DNA from: Streptomyces sp. NBC_00236
GTDB lineage: Bacteria > Actinomycetota > Actinomycetes > Streptomycetales > Streptomycetaceae
Length of the DNA: 64,000 nucleotides
NCBI RefSeq assembly: GCF_036195045.1
Contig: NZ_CP108100.1
Location: 5,642,001 to 5,706,000 of the forward strand
Direction of reading: 5' to 3'
Shown: positions 27,550-36,326 of the stretch, in pieces
Layout: each line of letters starts with the position of its first letter
Numbering within the stretch: position 1 is the first letter of the stretch
Program-made: the position numbers and the translations under genes
The notes under the pieces: generated by a model
Told to the model about the DNA's origin: nothing
What the model saw: only the letters and a program-made list of their open reading frames with translations
Database searches by the model: none

Positions 27550-28392
27550 ATGGGTTCGACCATCTGCCCGCGTCGCTCGAACGCCGCTGACCTGGAGTGG
27601 ACGGTGCTGCATGCGGCCAAGACCACTCCCGAGCGGGCACTGAGCGGATCGGATCGACAGCCCGCGTCGGACCAAGGTCGACTATTCTCCGATTCGAGCG
27701 GGTCCGGTTTCGGCTCCGCCACAGCGTTGGAGGAGGTGGGTCCGGTCACTGGGACCGACACAGGGACCGACGACGGCCGCCCGCAGGAGACGACCGCCGA
27801 GCGCAACGCGCGCTTCGAGCGCGATGCCCTCGGTTTCCTCGACCAGATGTACTCGGCCGCGCTGCGCATGACGCGCAACCCCGCGGACGCCGAGGACCTG
27901 GTCCAGGAGACGTACGCCAAGGCGTACGGCTCCTTCCATCAGTTCCGTGAGGGCACCAACCTCAAGGCGTGGATGTACCGCATCCTCACCAACACCTTCA
28001 TCAACTCGTACCGCAAGAAGCAGCGCGAACCCCAGCGCAGTGCGGCCGAGGAGATCGAGGACTGGCAGCTGGCCCGTGCCGAGTCGCACATGTCGACCGG
28101 TCTGCGCTCCGCCGAGTCCCAGGCTCTTGACCACCTGCCCGACTCCGATGTGAAGTCTGCGCTGCAGGCCATCCCCGAAGAGTTCCGCATCGCCGTCTAT
28201 CTCGCCGATGTAGAGGGCTTTGCCTACAAGGAGATCGCGGACATCATGGGGACTCCCATCGGTACGGTGATGTCCCGACTGCACCGGGGCCGCCGTCAAC
28301 TGCGCGGCATGCTGGAGGACTACGCCCGTGACCGCGGGCTCGTCCCGGCGGGCGCCGGTGAGTCGGACGATCGGAAAGGCTCGGGCTCATGA
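27550..28392 (+). CDS. sigR: ECF sigma factor SigR (thiol-oxidative stress)
   Basis: The annotated span gives the long isoform (280 residues) from ATG 27550, which has GGGAG 8 bp upstream. The bulk sigma factor probably starts near GTG 27736 ([10 protein letters not shown]), giving 218 residues. Region 2 ([20 protein letters not shown] to [20 protein letters not shown]) and region 4 ([36 protein letters not shown]) are complete. SigR drives thioredoxin, mycothiol and proteolysis genes during disulfide stress and is held by RsrA. In S. coelicolor the induced upstream promoter yields an N-terminally extended, unstable isoform; the 62-residue extension here fits. The stop overlaps rsrA. Confidence 0.92.
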   Translation: MGSTICPRRSNAADLEWTVLHAAKTTPERALSGSDRQPASDQGRLFSDSSGSGFGSATALEEVGPVTGTDTGTDDGRPQETTAERNARFERDALGFLDQMYSAALRMTRNPADAEDLVQETYAKAYGSFHQFREGTNLKAWMYRILTNTFINSYRKKQREPQRSAAEEIEDWQLARAESHMSTGLRSAESQALDHLPDSDVKSALQAIPEEFRIAVYLADVEGFAYKEIADIMGTPIGTVMSRLHRGRRQLRGMLEDYARDRGLVPAGAGESDDRKGSGS

Positions 28393-28709
28393 GCTGCGGA
28401 GAGCCGCACGAGACGGAGTGCGCTGAGGTCCTCGATCACCTCTACGAGTTCCTCGACCGGGAGATGCCCGACAGCGACTGCAACAAGTTCGAGGTGCACT
28501 TCGGCGAGTGCTCCCCGTGCCTGGAGAAGTACGGCCTGGAGCAGGCCGTGAAGAAGCTGGTCAAGCGCTGCTGCGGTCAGGACGACGTCCCGGCCGACCT
28601 GCGCTCGAAGGTGATGGGCCGGATCGACCTGATCCGGTCCGGGCAGGCGGTACCGGAACAGGACCTCACGGTCTCCGACACCGAGCTGCCGGCCGCCGCC
28701 AACGAATGA
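28389..28709 (+). CDS. rsrA: Redox-sensing zinc anti-sigma factor RsrA
   Basis: 106 residues; the ATG overlaps the sigR stop as ATGA. It is a ZAS-family anti-sigma factor: H37-x3-C41-x2-C44 (HFGECSPC) binds zinc with Cys11, and disulfide formation releases SigR. All seven cysteines of the well-studied S. coelicolor protein have counterparts here (C3, C11, C31, C41, C44, C61, C62), at the same numbering for C11, C41 and C44. Partner is the SigR encoded just upstream. Confidence 0.95.
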   Translation: MSCGEPHETECAEVLDHLYEFLDREMPDSDCNKFEVHFGECSPCLEKYGLEQAVKKLVKRCCGQDDVPADLRSKVMGRIDLIRSGQAVPEQDLTVSDTELPAAANE

Positions 28710-28813
28710 CGCATCACCCGAACGTGCTAATCGCAGTCGTCGGCACTCAGCCGGGACGCCCAACTCGCTAGCCTGGCGCCTCCATTGGCGATGCTGGGGG
28801 GCGGGCGAAACGG

Positions 28814-30241
28814 GTGAGAGCCACACGCGGCGCGGCGCGGGCGTACATCCTGACCGTCGCACTCGGCGCCGTCCTGTGCGTCCTGCCCGCGCTGCGTCCC
28901 GGCGTGGGTACCCCGTGGACCACCCTCGTTCTGCTCGCCGGGCTCTATCTCGTCTGTGAACTGCCCGGCCGCTGTCCCTTCTTCGGCAGTTCCGTGCCCA
29001 TCAGTGCCGGATCGTTCTTTCCCCTGCTGCTCGCCGCGGCGTTCCTGCTGCCGCCTCCGGCGGCCGCGCTGGTCGCGATCCCGGGCTCGCTCGTCGGGCG
29101 GGTGGAGAAGCCGCCCGCCGCGGCCCGCCGCATCTGGCGGGCCGGCCAGCTGGCCGTCACCGTCTGGGCGGCCTCGTCGGTTCACACCCTGCTCGGTGGC
29201 CCCGCAGCGCTCGGCGGCCCGGGGCCTGACCGGCTCCCCGACCTCCCGTACGCCCTGCTGCCCGCCTGCGCCGCCGCGCTGGTCTTCAGCCTCGTCCTGA
29301 CCGCCCTGGACGGCTCCATCCTCGCCGCGGCGGAACAACTGCCCCTGCGGCGCGCCTGGAGCGGCCTGCTGCCCCGCTCGCTGGGGCCGCACCTGGTGCA
29401 CGGTCTCGCCGGGCTGATGATGGCGATCCTGTGGTACAGCTCGTACGGGCCGCTGGCCGCGCTCTTCGTCCTGCTGCCGATGTACATCTCCTGCTGGGTC
29501 TTCGCCCAGTACCACCGTGAGCACGCCGCGCACCGCGCCACGATCAGGGCCCTCGTGCAGGCCGTCGACATCAAGGACGCCTACACCCGGGGGCACAGCG
29601 AACGGGTGGGGCGCGCGTCCGTGCTCATCGCGCAGGAGCTGGGCATGGCGCGGGAGCGCATCGAGGTGCTCCGGTTCGCGGGGATCCTGCACGACGTGGG
29701 GAAGCTCGGGGTGCCGACGAGGGTGCTGCGCAAGGACGGGCCCCTGACGCCGGAGGAACGCCGGGTGATCGAGCTGCACCCGGAGTACGGCCACGAGATC
29801 GTCCGCGGCATCGGCTTCCTCGGCGAGGCCCGGGCCGCGATCCTGCACCACCACGAACGGCTCGACGGCAGCGGGTACCCGTACGGGCTGAGCGGCCGCC
29901 GGATCCCCGAGTTCGCCCGCGTCGTCGCCGTCGCCGATGCCTTCGACGCGATGACCTCGACCCGCTCCTACCGGCCGGGGCGCCCGGTTCCGGTCGCCGT
30001 GGAGGAGCTCAAGCGGTGTGCGGGCACCCAGTTCGACCCGCAGATGGTCCGGGCGCTTGCGCGGGGCCTGGAACGGCACGGGTGGTCGGGAGCCGTGACG
30101 GCAGGGACGGCGGACGAGGTGCGGGTTCCGGTACCGCGGGGCGCGGCCGGGGACGAGGGCGGGGACGTCGGCGCCGGGGCCGTCCGGGGGCCGGTTCGTC
30201 CTCAATCGCCGGACGGGCTCGATTCGGGCCTCCCCCGGTGA
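28814..30241 (+). CDS. Membrane HD-GYP domain protein (putative c-di-GMP phosphodiesterase)
   Basis: 475 residues from GTG 28814. About six membrane helices occupy residues ~8-235. The cytoplasmic HD-GYP domain follows (~245-415) with HDVGKLGVP, the HHERLDGSGYP motif and the distal VVAVADAFDAMT, all expected for a metal-dependent c-di-GMP hydrolase. The last ~40 residues are Gly/Ala/Val-rich, and the final 14 codons are read through a dispersed intergenic repeat. The stop overlaps the next gene as GTGA, so the two HD proteins are coupled. Confidence 0.85.
   Translation: MRATRGAARAYILTVALGAVLCVLPALRPGVGTPWTTLVLLAGLYLVCELPGRCPFFGSSVPISAGSFFPLLLAAAFLLPPPAAALVAIPGSLVGRVEKPPAAARRIWRAGQLAVTVWAASSVHTLLGGPAALGGPGPDRLPDLPYALLPACAAALVFSLVLTALDGSILAAAEQLPLRRAWSGLLPRSLGPHLVHGLAGLMMAILWYSSYGPLAALFVLLPMYISCWVFAQYHREHAAHRATIRALVQAVDIKDAYTRGHSERVGRASVLIAQELGMARERIEVLRFAGILHDVGKLGVPTRVLRKDGPLTPEERRVIELHPEYGHEIVRGIGFLGEARAAILHHHERLDGSGYPYGLSGRRIPEFARVVAVADAFDAMTSTRSYRPGRPVPVAVEELKRCAGTQFDPQMVRALARGLERHGWSGAVTAGTADEVRVPVPRGAAGDEGGDVGAGAVRGPVRPQSPDGLDSGLPR
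30197..30223 (+). repeat. Dispersed repeat copy inside the end of the HD-GYP gene
   Basis: The segment containing cctcaatcgccggacgggct is the reverse complement of the repeat at 50037-50060 in the dasD-nagB gap. Here it lies in frame and encodes the tail RPQSPDGLD. Confidence 0.75.
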
Positions 30242-31530
30242 GCCCCCGGTGGGTACGGCTGCCGCCCGTCGTCCTGGCCGTCCGGGGTGCCGTCCTCGCG
30301 CTCGCCGCCGCCGGGCTGGTCCACACGCTCTGGCGCGGCGTCCACGACCCCGGCCACGCCCTCGCCTTCGGGCTGCTCATCACCATCGGTGAGCTGGCCC
30401 GCTGGGGTGCCCAGCCGGGCGAACGGGAGCCCGCACCGCTCGGCGCGGCCGGGGCGCTCGCGTACGCCCTGCTCGGGAGCAGCGGCGGGCAGCCGACCAG
30501 CCACGGGGTGCTCCAGGTGATCGCCGTGCTCGTCGCCGCGCAGCTCGTCGCCTCCGTGCCCCATGTCGCGCGCGGCAGCGGACCCGGCCCCGACCAGGTG
30601 GCCCGCCGCGTCCTGACCGTCACCTTCGCGGCCGTCTGCTTCCAGCCGCTGTACAACTCCGGCCGGTCCGCGGACTGGTTCGGCGACGGCCCGTACTACG
30701 CGGCCTTCCTCCTCGTGCTGCTCGGCCTCACCGCCCTGTGCGACGCCGTGCTCAGCGCCCTGCTGCTGCGCGCCCGCACCCTGCCCCGCAGCCTCCGGGC
30801 GGCCGGGCTGACCCCCGTCCCGTACGGGCCGCTGCTCCGCGACGAGCTGCGGGCGCTGGGCGGCATCGGGTCGGCGGTCTGCGCGACCGGCGCGGTGATG
30901 GCGCTCGGGGTCGCCGTCGCCGGGCTGTGGGCGCTGCCCGTCCTGTGCGTACCGCTGCTCCTCACCCACGTGTCCTTCCGCCGGTTCGCGGCGGTGCGCA
31001 CCACCTACCGGCAGACCATCGCCTCGCTCGCCCGGTCCACCGAGATCGCCGGGTACACCCCGCACGGTCACGCCCGCAGGGTGTCGGTGCTCTGCACGGC
31101 CGTCGGACGCGAGATGGGCCTCTCCGGGCCCGACCTCACCGTCCTGGAGTACGCGGCGCTGATGCACGACATCGGCCAGCTCTCGCTCGTCGACCCGGTA
31201 CCGGACGGGGCGACCGCCTCCTTGCCGGCCGCCGAGCAGCGCCGGATCGCCCTGCTGGGCGGGGCCGTGGTCCGCCAGACCGGGGTGGACACCGAGGTCG
31301 CCGTCGTGGTGGAACGGCAGGCGGACCCCTACCGCGAGCAGCCGCTGTCCGCCAGGATCGTCCGTGCGGTCAACGCATACGACGACCTGTGCGGGGAAGG
31401 GATCGGCGGGCCGCTCGGCGCCCTGGAACAGCTCAGGCTCGGGACCGGCCGTGATTACCAGCCCCAGGTGGTGGAATCGCTCGCCAGGGTTCTGGCCAGG
31501 GACGGTCTGACCCCCGTCCCACCTGGGTAA
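30238..31530 (+). CDS. Membrane HD-domain protein with degenerate GYP region
   Basis: 430 residues from a GTG overlapping the previous stop. About seven helices occupy residues ~8-245. An HD domain follows, with HGHARRVSVLC and the metal-binding HD pair in ALMHDIGQLSL, but the HHERxDGxGYP block is replaced by VERQADPYREQPL. The protein is therefore a divergent paralogue of its neighbour and may lack c-di-GMP hydrolysis. A heteromeric or regulatory role with the upstream enzyme is inference. Confidence 0.8.
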   Translation: MSPRWVRLPPVVLAVRGAVLALAAAGLVHTLWRGVHDPGHALAFGLLITIGELARWGAQPGEREPAPLGAAGALAYALLGSSGGQPTSHGVLQVIAVLVAAQLVASVPHVARGSGPGPDQVARRVLTVTFAAVCFQPLYNSGRSADWFGDGPYYAAFLLVLLGLTALCDAVLSALLLRARTLPRSLRAAGLTPVPYGPLLRDELRALGGIGSAVCATGAVMALGVAVAGLWALPVLCVPLLLTHVSFRRFAAVRTTYRQTIASLARSTEIAGYTPHGHARRVSVLCTAVGREMGLSGPDLTVLEYAALMHDIGQLSLVDPVPDGATASLPAAEQRRIALLGGAVVRQTGVDTEVAVVVERQADPYREQPLSARIVRAVNAYDDLCGEGIGGPLGALEQLRLGTGRDYQPQVVESLARVLARDGLTPVPPG

Positions 31531-31620
31531 CCCATGGGTAATGAGCGGGCGTCCGGCCGGGCATGGTTGGATGCGAAGAGAGCGGAAAACGAGGGTGTCC
31601 AGTCGGGACAGGCGGGAATC

Positions 31621-32613
31621 GTGAGGATCTTCGGGAAGGTACGGCATCGGCCCTCCGCCTCTTGGCGGCAGGCCACGGACCGCGCGTTCACGCTGATCGG
31701 CGACGGCCGGTACGAGGACGCGGGCGCGCTGCTGACGCGGGCGGCGGACCTGGAACCCTGGCTCTCCGAGTCATGGTTCAACCTGGCGCTGCTGCACAAG
31801 TTCCGGCACGACTGGGAACAGGCGAGAGCCGCGGGCCTGCGGGCCGTCGCGCTGCTCGACAAGGAGTCCGGCGCCCCCGACTGGTGGAACGTCGGGATCG
31901 CCGCCACCGCACTCCAGGACTGGCCGCTGGCCCGCCGGGCCTGGCAGGCGTACGGGCTGAAGGTGCCCGGCGGCGGGCAGCAGACTCCGGCGGCGGGCAG
32001 TGAGCCGGTCGGCATGGAGCTGGGCAGTGCGGCCGTGCGGCTGTCGCCGGAGGGCGAGGCCGAGGTCGTCTGGGGCCGCAGGCTGGATCCGGCACGGATC
32101 GAGGTGCTGTCGATCCCGCTGCCGTCGTCCGGGCGGCGCTGGGGCGAGGTCGTCCTGCACGACGGGGTGCCGCACGGTGAGCGGATCACCGCGGCCGGGC
32201 CCTCGTACCCGGTGTTCGACGAGATCGAGCTCTGGGCCCCGTCCCCCGTCCCCACCTGGGTGGTGCTCCTCGAAGCGGCCACCGAGGCGGACCGGGACGC
32301 GCTGGAGCAGCTGGCGTCCGACGCCGGGTTCGCCGCCGAGGACTGGTCCTCGTCCGTGCGGCTGCTGTGCCGGGCCTGTTCGGAGAGCCGGATGGAGAGC
32401 GACGAGGGCGACGGCGAGCATCTCGACCCGCACGACCACAGCGAGCCGGGCCATCCCGGTCCGCTGGGCCACCGCACCGCCGGAGAGCTGTGGGTGCCCG
32501 AGCGCGAGTGCGGTCTCGCGGCGCCCGCGGGGCTGGTGCGCGGGCTGCTCGACGGCTGGGTGGCTGACAGTCCGGACAGCCGCGAGTGGCGGGATCTCGA
32601 AGAAGTCTGCTGA
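31621..32613 (+). CDS. TPR-containing protein, unknown function
   Basis: 330 residues from GTG 31621 (VRIFGKVRHRPSASWR), preferred because conserved sequence begins there; the frame is open back to ATG 31534, 4 bp after the preceding gene. Residues ~20-120 form TPR-like helices (FTLIGDGRYEDAGALLTRAA, WFNLALLHKFRHDWEQARAA). The rest has a beta-rich region and a Cys/His-containing acidic stretch (CRACSESRM, then HLDPHDHSEPGHPG) that could bind metal. No secretion signal. No function proposed. Confidence 0.75.
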   Translation: MRIFGKVRHRPSASWRQATDRAFTLIGDGRYEDAGALLTRAADLEPWLSESWFNLALLHKFRHDWEQARAAGLRAVALLDKESGAPDWWNVGIAATALQDWPLARRAWQAYGLKVPGGGQQTPAAGSEPVGMELGSAAVRLSPEGEAEVVWGRRLDPARIEVLSIPLPSSGRRWGEVVLHDGVPHGERITAAGPSYPVFDEIELWAPSPVPTWVVLLEAATEADRDALEQLASDAGFAAEDWSSSVRLLCRACSESRMESDEGDGEHLDPHDHSEPGHPGPLGHRTAGELWVPERECGLAAPAGLVRGLLDGWVADSPDSREWRDLEEVC

Positions 32614-32740
32614 CGTCTCGAAGAAGTCGGCCCACGGGTGCCCGTAGGCTGTACGCGCACCGATTCCGGTGCTCGGGCACCCGGGTTCTCGCGAGCCGCG
32701 GATCCCGGGTTTCAGGTTGTGAGGAAGGCGTACGGCGGAC

Positions 32741-33379
32741 ATGGCGCAGCAGGAGACGGACGAGCAGATCAGCGTCGACGAGGAAGGTTTCCTCATCGAC
32801 ACCGAGGACTGCGAGGCGCGTGAGGCGGCACACCGCGAGCGCGGCACCTCGCGCCCGATCACGGTCGTGGGCAACCCGGTCCTGCACAAGGAGTGCAAGG
32901 ACGTCACCGCGTTCGACGACGAGCTGGCCCAGCTGATCGACGACATGTTCGCCAGCCAGCGGACGGCGGAGGGCGTGGGCCTGGCCGCCAACCAGATCGG
33001 GGTCGACCTCAAGGTCTTCGTCTACGACTGCCCGGACGACGACGGGGTCCGGCACACGGGCGCCATCTGCAACCCCGTGCTCGAGGAGCTGGCGCCCGAG
33101 GAGCGTGTCCTGGACGACTCCAACGAGGGCTGCCTCTCCGTCCCGACGGCGTACGCCTCGCTGGCCCGCCCGGACTACGCGGTGGTGCGCGGCCAGGACG
33201 CCAAGGGCAACCCGGTCAAGGTGCGGGGCGACGGCTACTTCGCCCGCTGCCTCCAGCACGAGACGGACCACCTGTACGGCTACCTGTACATCGACCGCCT
33301 CTCCAAGCGCGACCGCAAGGACGCGCTGCGTCAGATGGCGGAGAACACCCCGCGCTACGAGGTCGTCCCGAACGACTGA
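32741..33379 (+). CDS. def: Peptide deformylase
   Basis: 212 residues. It removes the formyl group from nascent N-terminal methionine, using Fe2+ or Zn2+. All three motifs are present: [17 protein letters not shown] (metal Cys) and QHETDHLYG (HExxH). The N-terminal extension of ~40 acidic residues before VVGNPVLH is longer than in the E. coli enzyme and is seen in some actinobacterial paralogues. Streptomyces usually carry several def genes; this one has no fmt neighbour. Confidence 0.93.
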   Translation: MAQQETDEQISVDEEGFLIDTEDCEAREAAHRERGTSRPITVVGNPVLHKECKDVTAFDDELAQLIDDMFASQRTAEGVGLAANQIGVDLKVFVYDCPDDDGVRHTGAICNPVLEELAPEERVLDDSNEGCLSVPTAYASLARPDYAVVRGQDAKGNPVKVRGDGYFARCLQHETDHLYGYLYIDRLSKRDRKDALRQMAENTPRYEVVPND

Positions 33380-33395
33380 TCCGCCCGGCGCACAG

Positions 33396-33440
33396 GCGTG
33401 AGGGGCCCCGTACCGGTACGCCGGGACGGGGCCCTCACGC
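33396..33440 (+). terminator. Terminator of def
   Basis: An ~15-bp stem with one bulged G (33396-33411 with 33426-33440) starts 17 bp after the def stop. Confidence 0.7.
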
Positions 33441-33540
33441 GTTTTCGCACAGTCAACTTGCGTTCTTCCACGCATAGTTGACGCGCGTCGACTCGTCCGC
33501 CAGGCTCACACTCCACACCTTCTCGTGGTAGGGAGCCCCC

Positions 33541-34272
33541 ATGCTCAGACGTTCCGCACGACTCCTGCTCGGCCTTGTCATGACCATGGCATTCGCCTTG
33601 GGCGGGGCGGTGGTGACCGCCGGTACCGCACAGGCCGACGACTGCTACACCTGGACCCGCACCCTCTCCTCGGGCGCCACCGGCAACGATGTCGTCCAGC
33701 TCCAGATCAGGGTGGCCGGATACCCCGGATACAACTCCGTACTCGCCATCGACGGCTCCTACGGGCCCGCCACCACCGCGGCCGTCAAACGCTTCCAGGC
33801 CGCCTACGGACTGGCCGCCGACGGCGTCGCCGGCCCGGCCACCCAGTCCAAGCTCTACGCCCTCCAGGACGGCGACTGCACGCCCGCCCACTTCACGTAC
33901 GGCGAGCTCAACCACTGCAACAGCACCTGGGCGGGTGGCGCCGTGGCGGCGGGCACGGCCAAGGCCAACGCGCTGAGCACCATGTGGAAGCTGGAGGCGC
34001 TGCGCCACGCACTCGGTGACCGGCCCATCACGGTCAACAGCGGCTTCCGCTCCTACTCCTGCAACAGCGCGGTCGGCGGCGCGTCCAACAGCCGTCACCT
34101 GTACGGCGACGCGGCCGACCTGGGCGGGATCTCCTTCTGCACCCTGGCCCAGCAGGCCCGCAACCACGGGTTCAACGGAATCCTCGGCCCGGGCTACCCG
34201 GGCCACGACGACCACGTCCACGTGAACCAGGGCCCCAGCCACTACTGGTCGGCGCCCAGCTGCGGCATCTGA
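33541..34272 (+). CDS. Secreted zinc D-Ala-D-Ala carboxypeptidase (M15) with peptidoglycan-binding domain
   Basis: 243 residues. A Sec signal (~1-32) ends at AGTAQA. A peptidoglycan-binding domain follows (~42-105: SSGATGNDVVQLQIRVAGYP, IDGSYGPATTAAVKRFQ). The C-terminal M15 catalytic domain has zinc ligands in SRHLYGDAADL (His, Asp) and DDHVHV (His), matching the Streptomyces albus G enzyme layout. It trims peptide stems of the cell wall outside the cell. GGGAG precedes the ATG. The mature protein has many cysteines, consistent with disulfides. Confidence 0.9.
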   Translation: MLRRSARLLLGLVMTMAFALGGAVVTAGTAQADDCYTWTRTLSSGATGNDVVQLQIRVAGYPGYNSVLAIDGSYGPATTAAVKRFQAAYGLAADGVAGPATQSKLYALQDGDCTPAHFTYGELNHCNSTWAGGAVAAGTAKANALSTMWKLEALRHALGDRPITVNSGFRSYSCNSAVGGASNSRHLYGDAADLGGISFCTLAQQARNHGFNGILGPGYPGHDDHVHVNQGPSHYWSAPSCGI

Positions 34273-34277
34273 CACGC

Positions 34278-34311
34278 CTGTGGGGCCCGCCGGTACCGGC
34301 GGGCCCCACAG
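34278..34311. terminator. Bidirectional terminator between M15 and GH20 genes
   Basis: A 34-bp perfect palindrome (two 17-bp arms) lies between two convergent stops, so it can end both transcripts. Confidence 0.8.
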
Positions 34312-34317
34312 CTGCGG

Positions 34318-36234
34318 TCAGGCGGACCTCGCGGTCAGGCGCGTCCCGCCCGTCGTCTGCACCGCGGCACCGTCCGTGGCCCGCTCCGTCAGCCGGAGCT
34401 GCGAGACCGCGTTGCGCAGGACCAGGGCCCCGGCTCCGGCGTCCAGCTGCCAGCGCTGCGTGCGCGCGCCCGCCGCGCAGGACCCGAGCGACAGTTCGGC
34501 CCCCACCTCCAGCGGGGCGCCCAGGTACTTCTTCCCGCGCGCCGCGTCCAGGCACAGTCCGCTGTCGGCGGACTTCACGGTGTAGTACCCGTCGGCGGTC
34601 GCCGTCAGCGTCCAGGCCGCCTTCGCGTCCCGGCTCAGTGACACCCCGGCGTCAGCACCGGGCGCCAGTGCCTTCGCGCCCTCCGTCAGCCGGTACGTAC
34701 CGTCGGCCAGCGGGGTGCGGCCGGTGTTGTCCCAGCCGGGGGCGTGCCCGATCCGCCGGGCGAGCGCCTCGAAACCGGCGTACGTCGCAGTGGGCTTCGG
34801 ACCGCCCCAGGTCGCCTGCGCGATGAAGCGCAGCGGCATGAAGGCCTTCGCCTCGACCTCGTTCTCGGTCTCGGCCGCCGCGTTGTCCGGCCACAGGCTG
34901 ATCTTCGCACCGGTCAGGTTCGCCGCCGTGGCCGGCAGCGTCTGGCCCTCGAAGCGCAGGGGCGTCCAGTCGCTCTCGTACAGCTTCTGGGTCTGCATCG
35001 TGTACCCGCCGCGCACCAGGTAGAGCGCGTACGCGGAGTTCATCACCGGCCGGCCCTCGGCCAGCAGTGCGGACGGCTGCTGGATCGCGCCGCCGCCCAG
35101 CCAGTGCTCGACGGTGATGTCACGGTCGAGGGGGACGACGCCGTTGCGGCCCATCAGGCCGTCGTTCCAGATCCGCAGCGACCGGCCGTCGGCCTTCACA
35201 TGGGCGTTGACCTGGTTGATGAAGTCGGCGAAGAGGTCGTCGGGGGTGGCCGATGCGCCGAACTTCGCGGTCGCGGCCGTCTGAAGCTGCGGATAGTTCG
35301 GGTAGGACGAGCCGATCATGTACTCGTCGGCGCCCATGTGCCAGGTGCGGGTGTCCCACACCTCCAGGGCCTCGTCGACCATCGAGGTGTAGTACGCCAG
35401 TGCCTCGGGGCGTGAGATGTCCAGCCGGGGCGGGGAGGCGACGCCGTCCTTGTCCCTGAGCTGGAGCTCCGGGTGGTTCTCCAGGTACGTGTCCATGTGG
35501 CCGGGGGAGTTGATCTCCGGGACCAGGTCGATGTGGTACCTCTTCGCCATCGCGACCAGGGCACGGACCTGCGGCTTCGTGTAGTAGCCCCAGAACGCCG
35601 ACGCGGGGTCGACGTCGCTCCTGACCTTCGCCTCGATCCAGAGCTGGTTGAGCTTCTGCGAGGCCATGTCCTTCATCAGCCGCTCGAACCAGGGCAGCGA
35701 GACGTTGATGTAACAGGCGCACACGCCGACTCCGCGCTCGCGGTACGCGGGCAGGTCGGTCGCCGAACCTCGCGCGGCCCGCCCGTCGTCGTTCAGCAGC
35801 TGGAGCACCGTACGCGAACCGTAGAACACGCCCGCCGACGTCGCGGCGGTGACCGTGAGCCGGTCGCCGATGTCGAGGCGGTAGCCCTCCGCGCCCAGCG
35901 AGTCCTTCAGGGTGGCGTCCTGGCGCAGCACGATGTCACCGGCGCGGGCCGTGCCGCGCGAGACCGGGGCCTTCCCCGCCAACTCGCCCGCGAACCGCGC
36001 CGCATCGACCGCCGTGCGCTGCTCGCGCACCCCGTCCAGCACGATCCTCGCCCGGTCCGTGAGCGTGAACTCCCCTTCACCGGGCTGCCACTGCCGCAGC
36101 GAGGGCAGCACCTCGGGCGGCGCGGCGTCGGCCGCTCCGTCCTCGGCCGAGGCGCTCTGCAAGGGCAGCAGAGTGGCGGCGAGCGCGGTCACCACGGCCC
36201 CGATGGTCCTTCGTTTAGCCATCCGGATGTCCAT
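34318..36234 (-). CDS. Secreted GH20 beta-N-acetylhexosaminidase with ricin-type lectin tail
   Basis: 638 residues from ATG 36234; ATG 36222 (MAKRRT) is also possible. A signal peptide ends near LQSASA. A GH20b domain is followed by the catalytic barrel with the Asp-Glu pair in HMGADEYMIG and the preceding NSPGHMDTY and RLDISRP motifs. The C-terminal ~130 residues form a ricin-like carbohydrate-binding module (DSGLCLD, TQRWQLD). It should release GlcNAc from chitin oligomers or glycans outside the cell, feeding the das and nag genes downstream in the window. No clear dre site was found upstream. Confidence 0.9.
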   Translation of the reverse strand: MDIRMAKRRTIGAVVTALAATLLPLQSASAEDGAADAAPPEVLPSLRQWQPGEGEFTLTDRARIVLDGVREQRTAVDAARFAGELAGKAPVSRGTARAGDIVLRQDATLKDSLGAEGYRLDIGDRLTVTAATSAGVFYGSRTVLQLLNDDGRAARGSATDLPAYRERGVGVCACYINVSLPWFERLMKDMASQKLNQLWIEAKVRSDVDPASAFWGYYTKPQVRALVAMAKRYHIDLVPEINSPGHMDTYLENHPELQLRDKDGVASPPRLDISRPEALAYYTSMVDEALEVWDTRTWHMGADEYMIGSSYPNYPQLQTAATAKFGASATPDDLFADFINQVNAHVKADGRSLRIWNDGLMGRNGVVPLDRDITVEHWLGGGAIQQPSALLAEGRPVMNSAYALYLVRGGYTMQTQKLYESDWTPLRFEGQTLPATAANLTGAKISLWPDNAAAETENEVEAKAFMPLRFIAQATWGGPKPTATYAGFEALARRIGHAPGWDNTGRTPLADGTYRLTEGAKALAPGADAGVSLSRDAKAAWTLTATADGYYTVKSADSGLCLDAARGKKYLGAPLEVGAELSLGSCAAGARTQRWQLDAGAGALVLRNAVSQLRLTERATDGAAVQTTGGTRLTARSA

Positions 36235-36242
36235 GCGCCCGA

Positions 36243-36274
36243 CCATGGACCGCCGACAGGGGTTCGGTCCATGG
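36243..36274 (-). promoter_or_regulatory. Inverted repeat before the GH20 gene
   Basis: CCATGGACCG (36243-36252) and CGGTCCATGG (36265-36274) are perfect 10-bp arms 12 bp apart, ending 8 bp before the start codon. It could be an operator or a leader hairpin covering the ribosome-binding site. Confidence 0.45.
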
Positions 36275-36326
36275 ACATGTGAGGGAATCGATTGGACGAA
36301 TGGTCGGAGGTCATATCCGTAAAAGA

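Noticed and set aside
25822..27675. Long in-frame upstream extension of the M50 protease
   Set aside because: It would be antisense to the well-supported HMCES and hydrolase genes; the family length is reached from ATG 25821.
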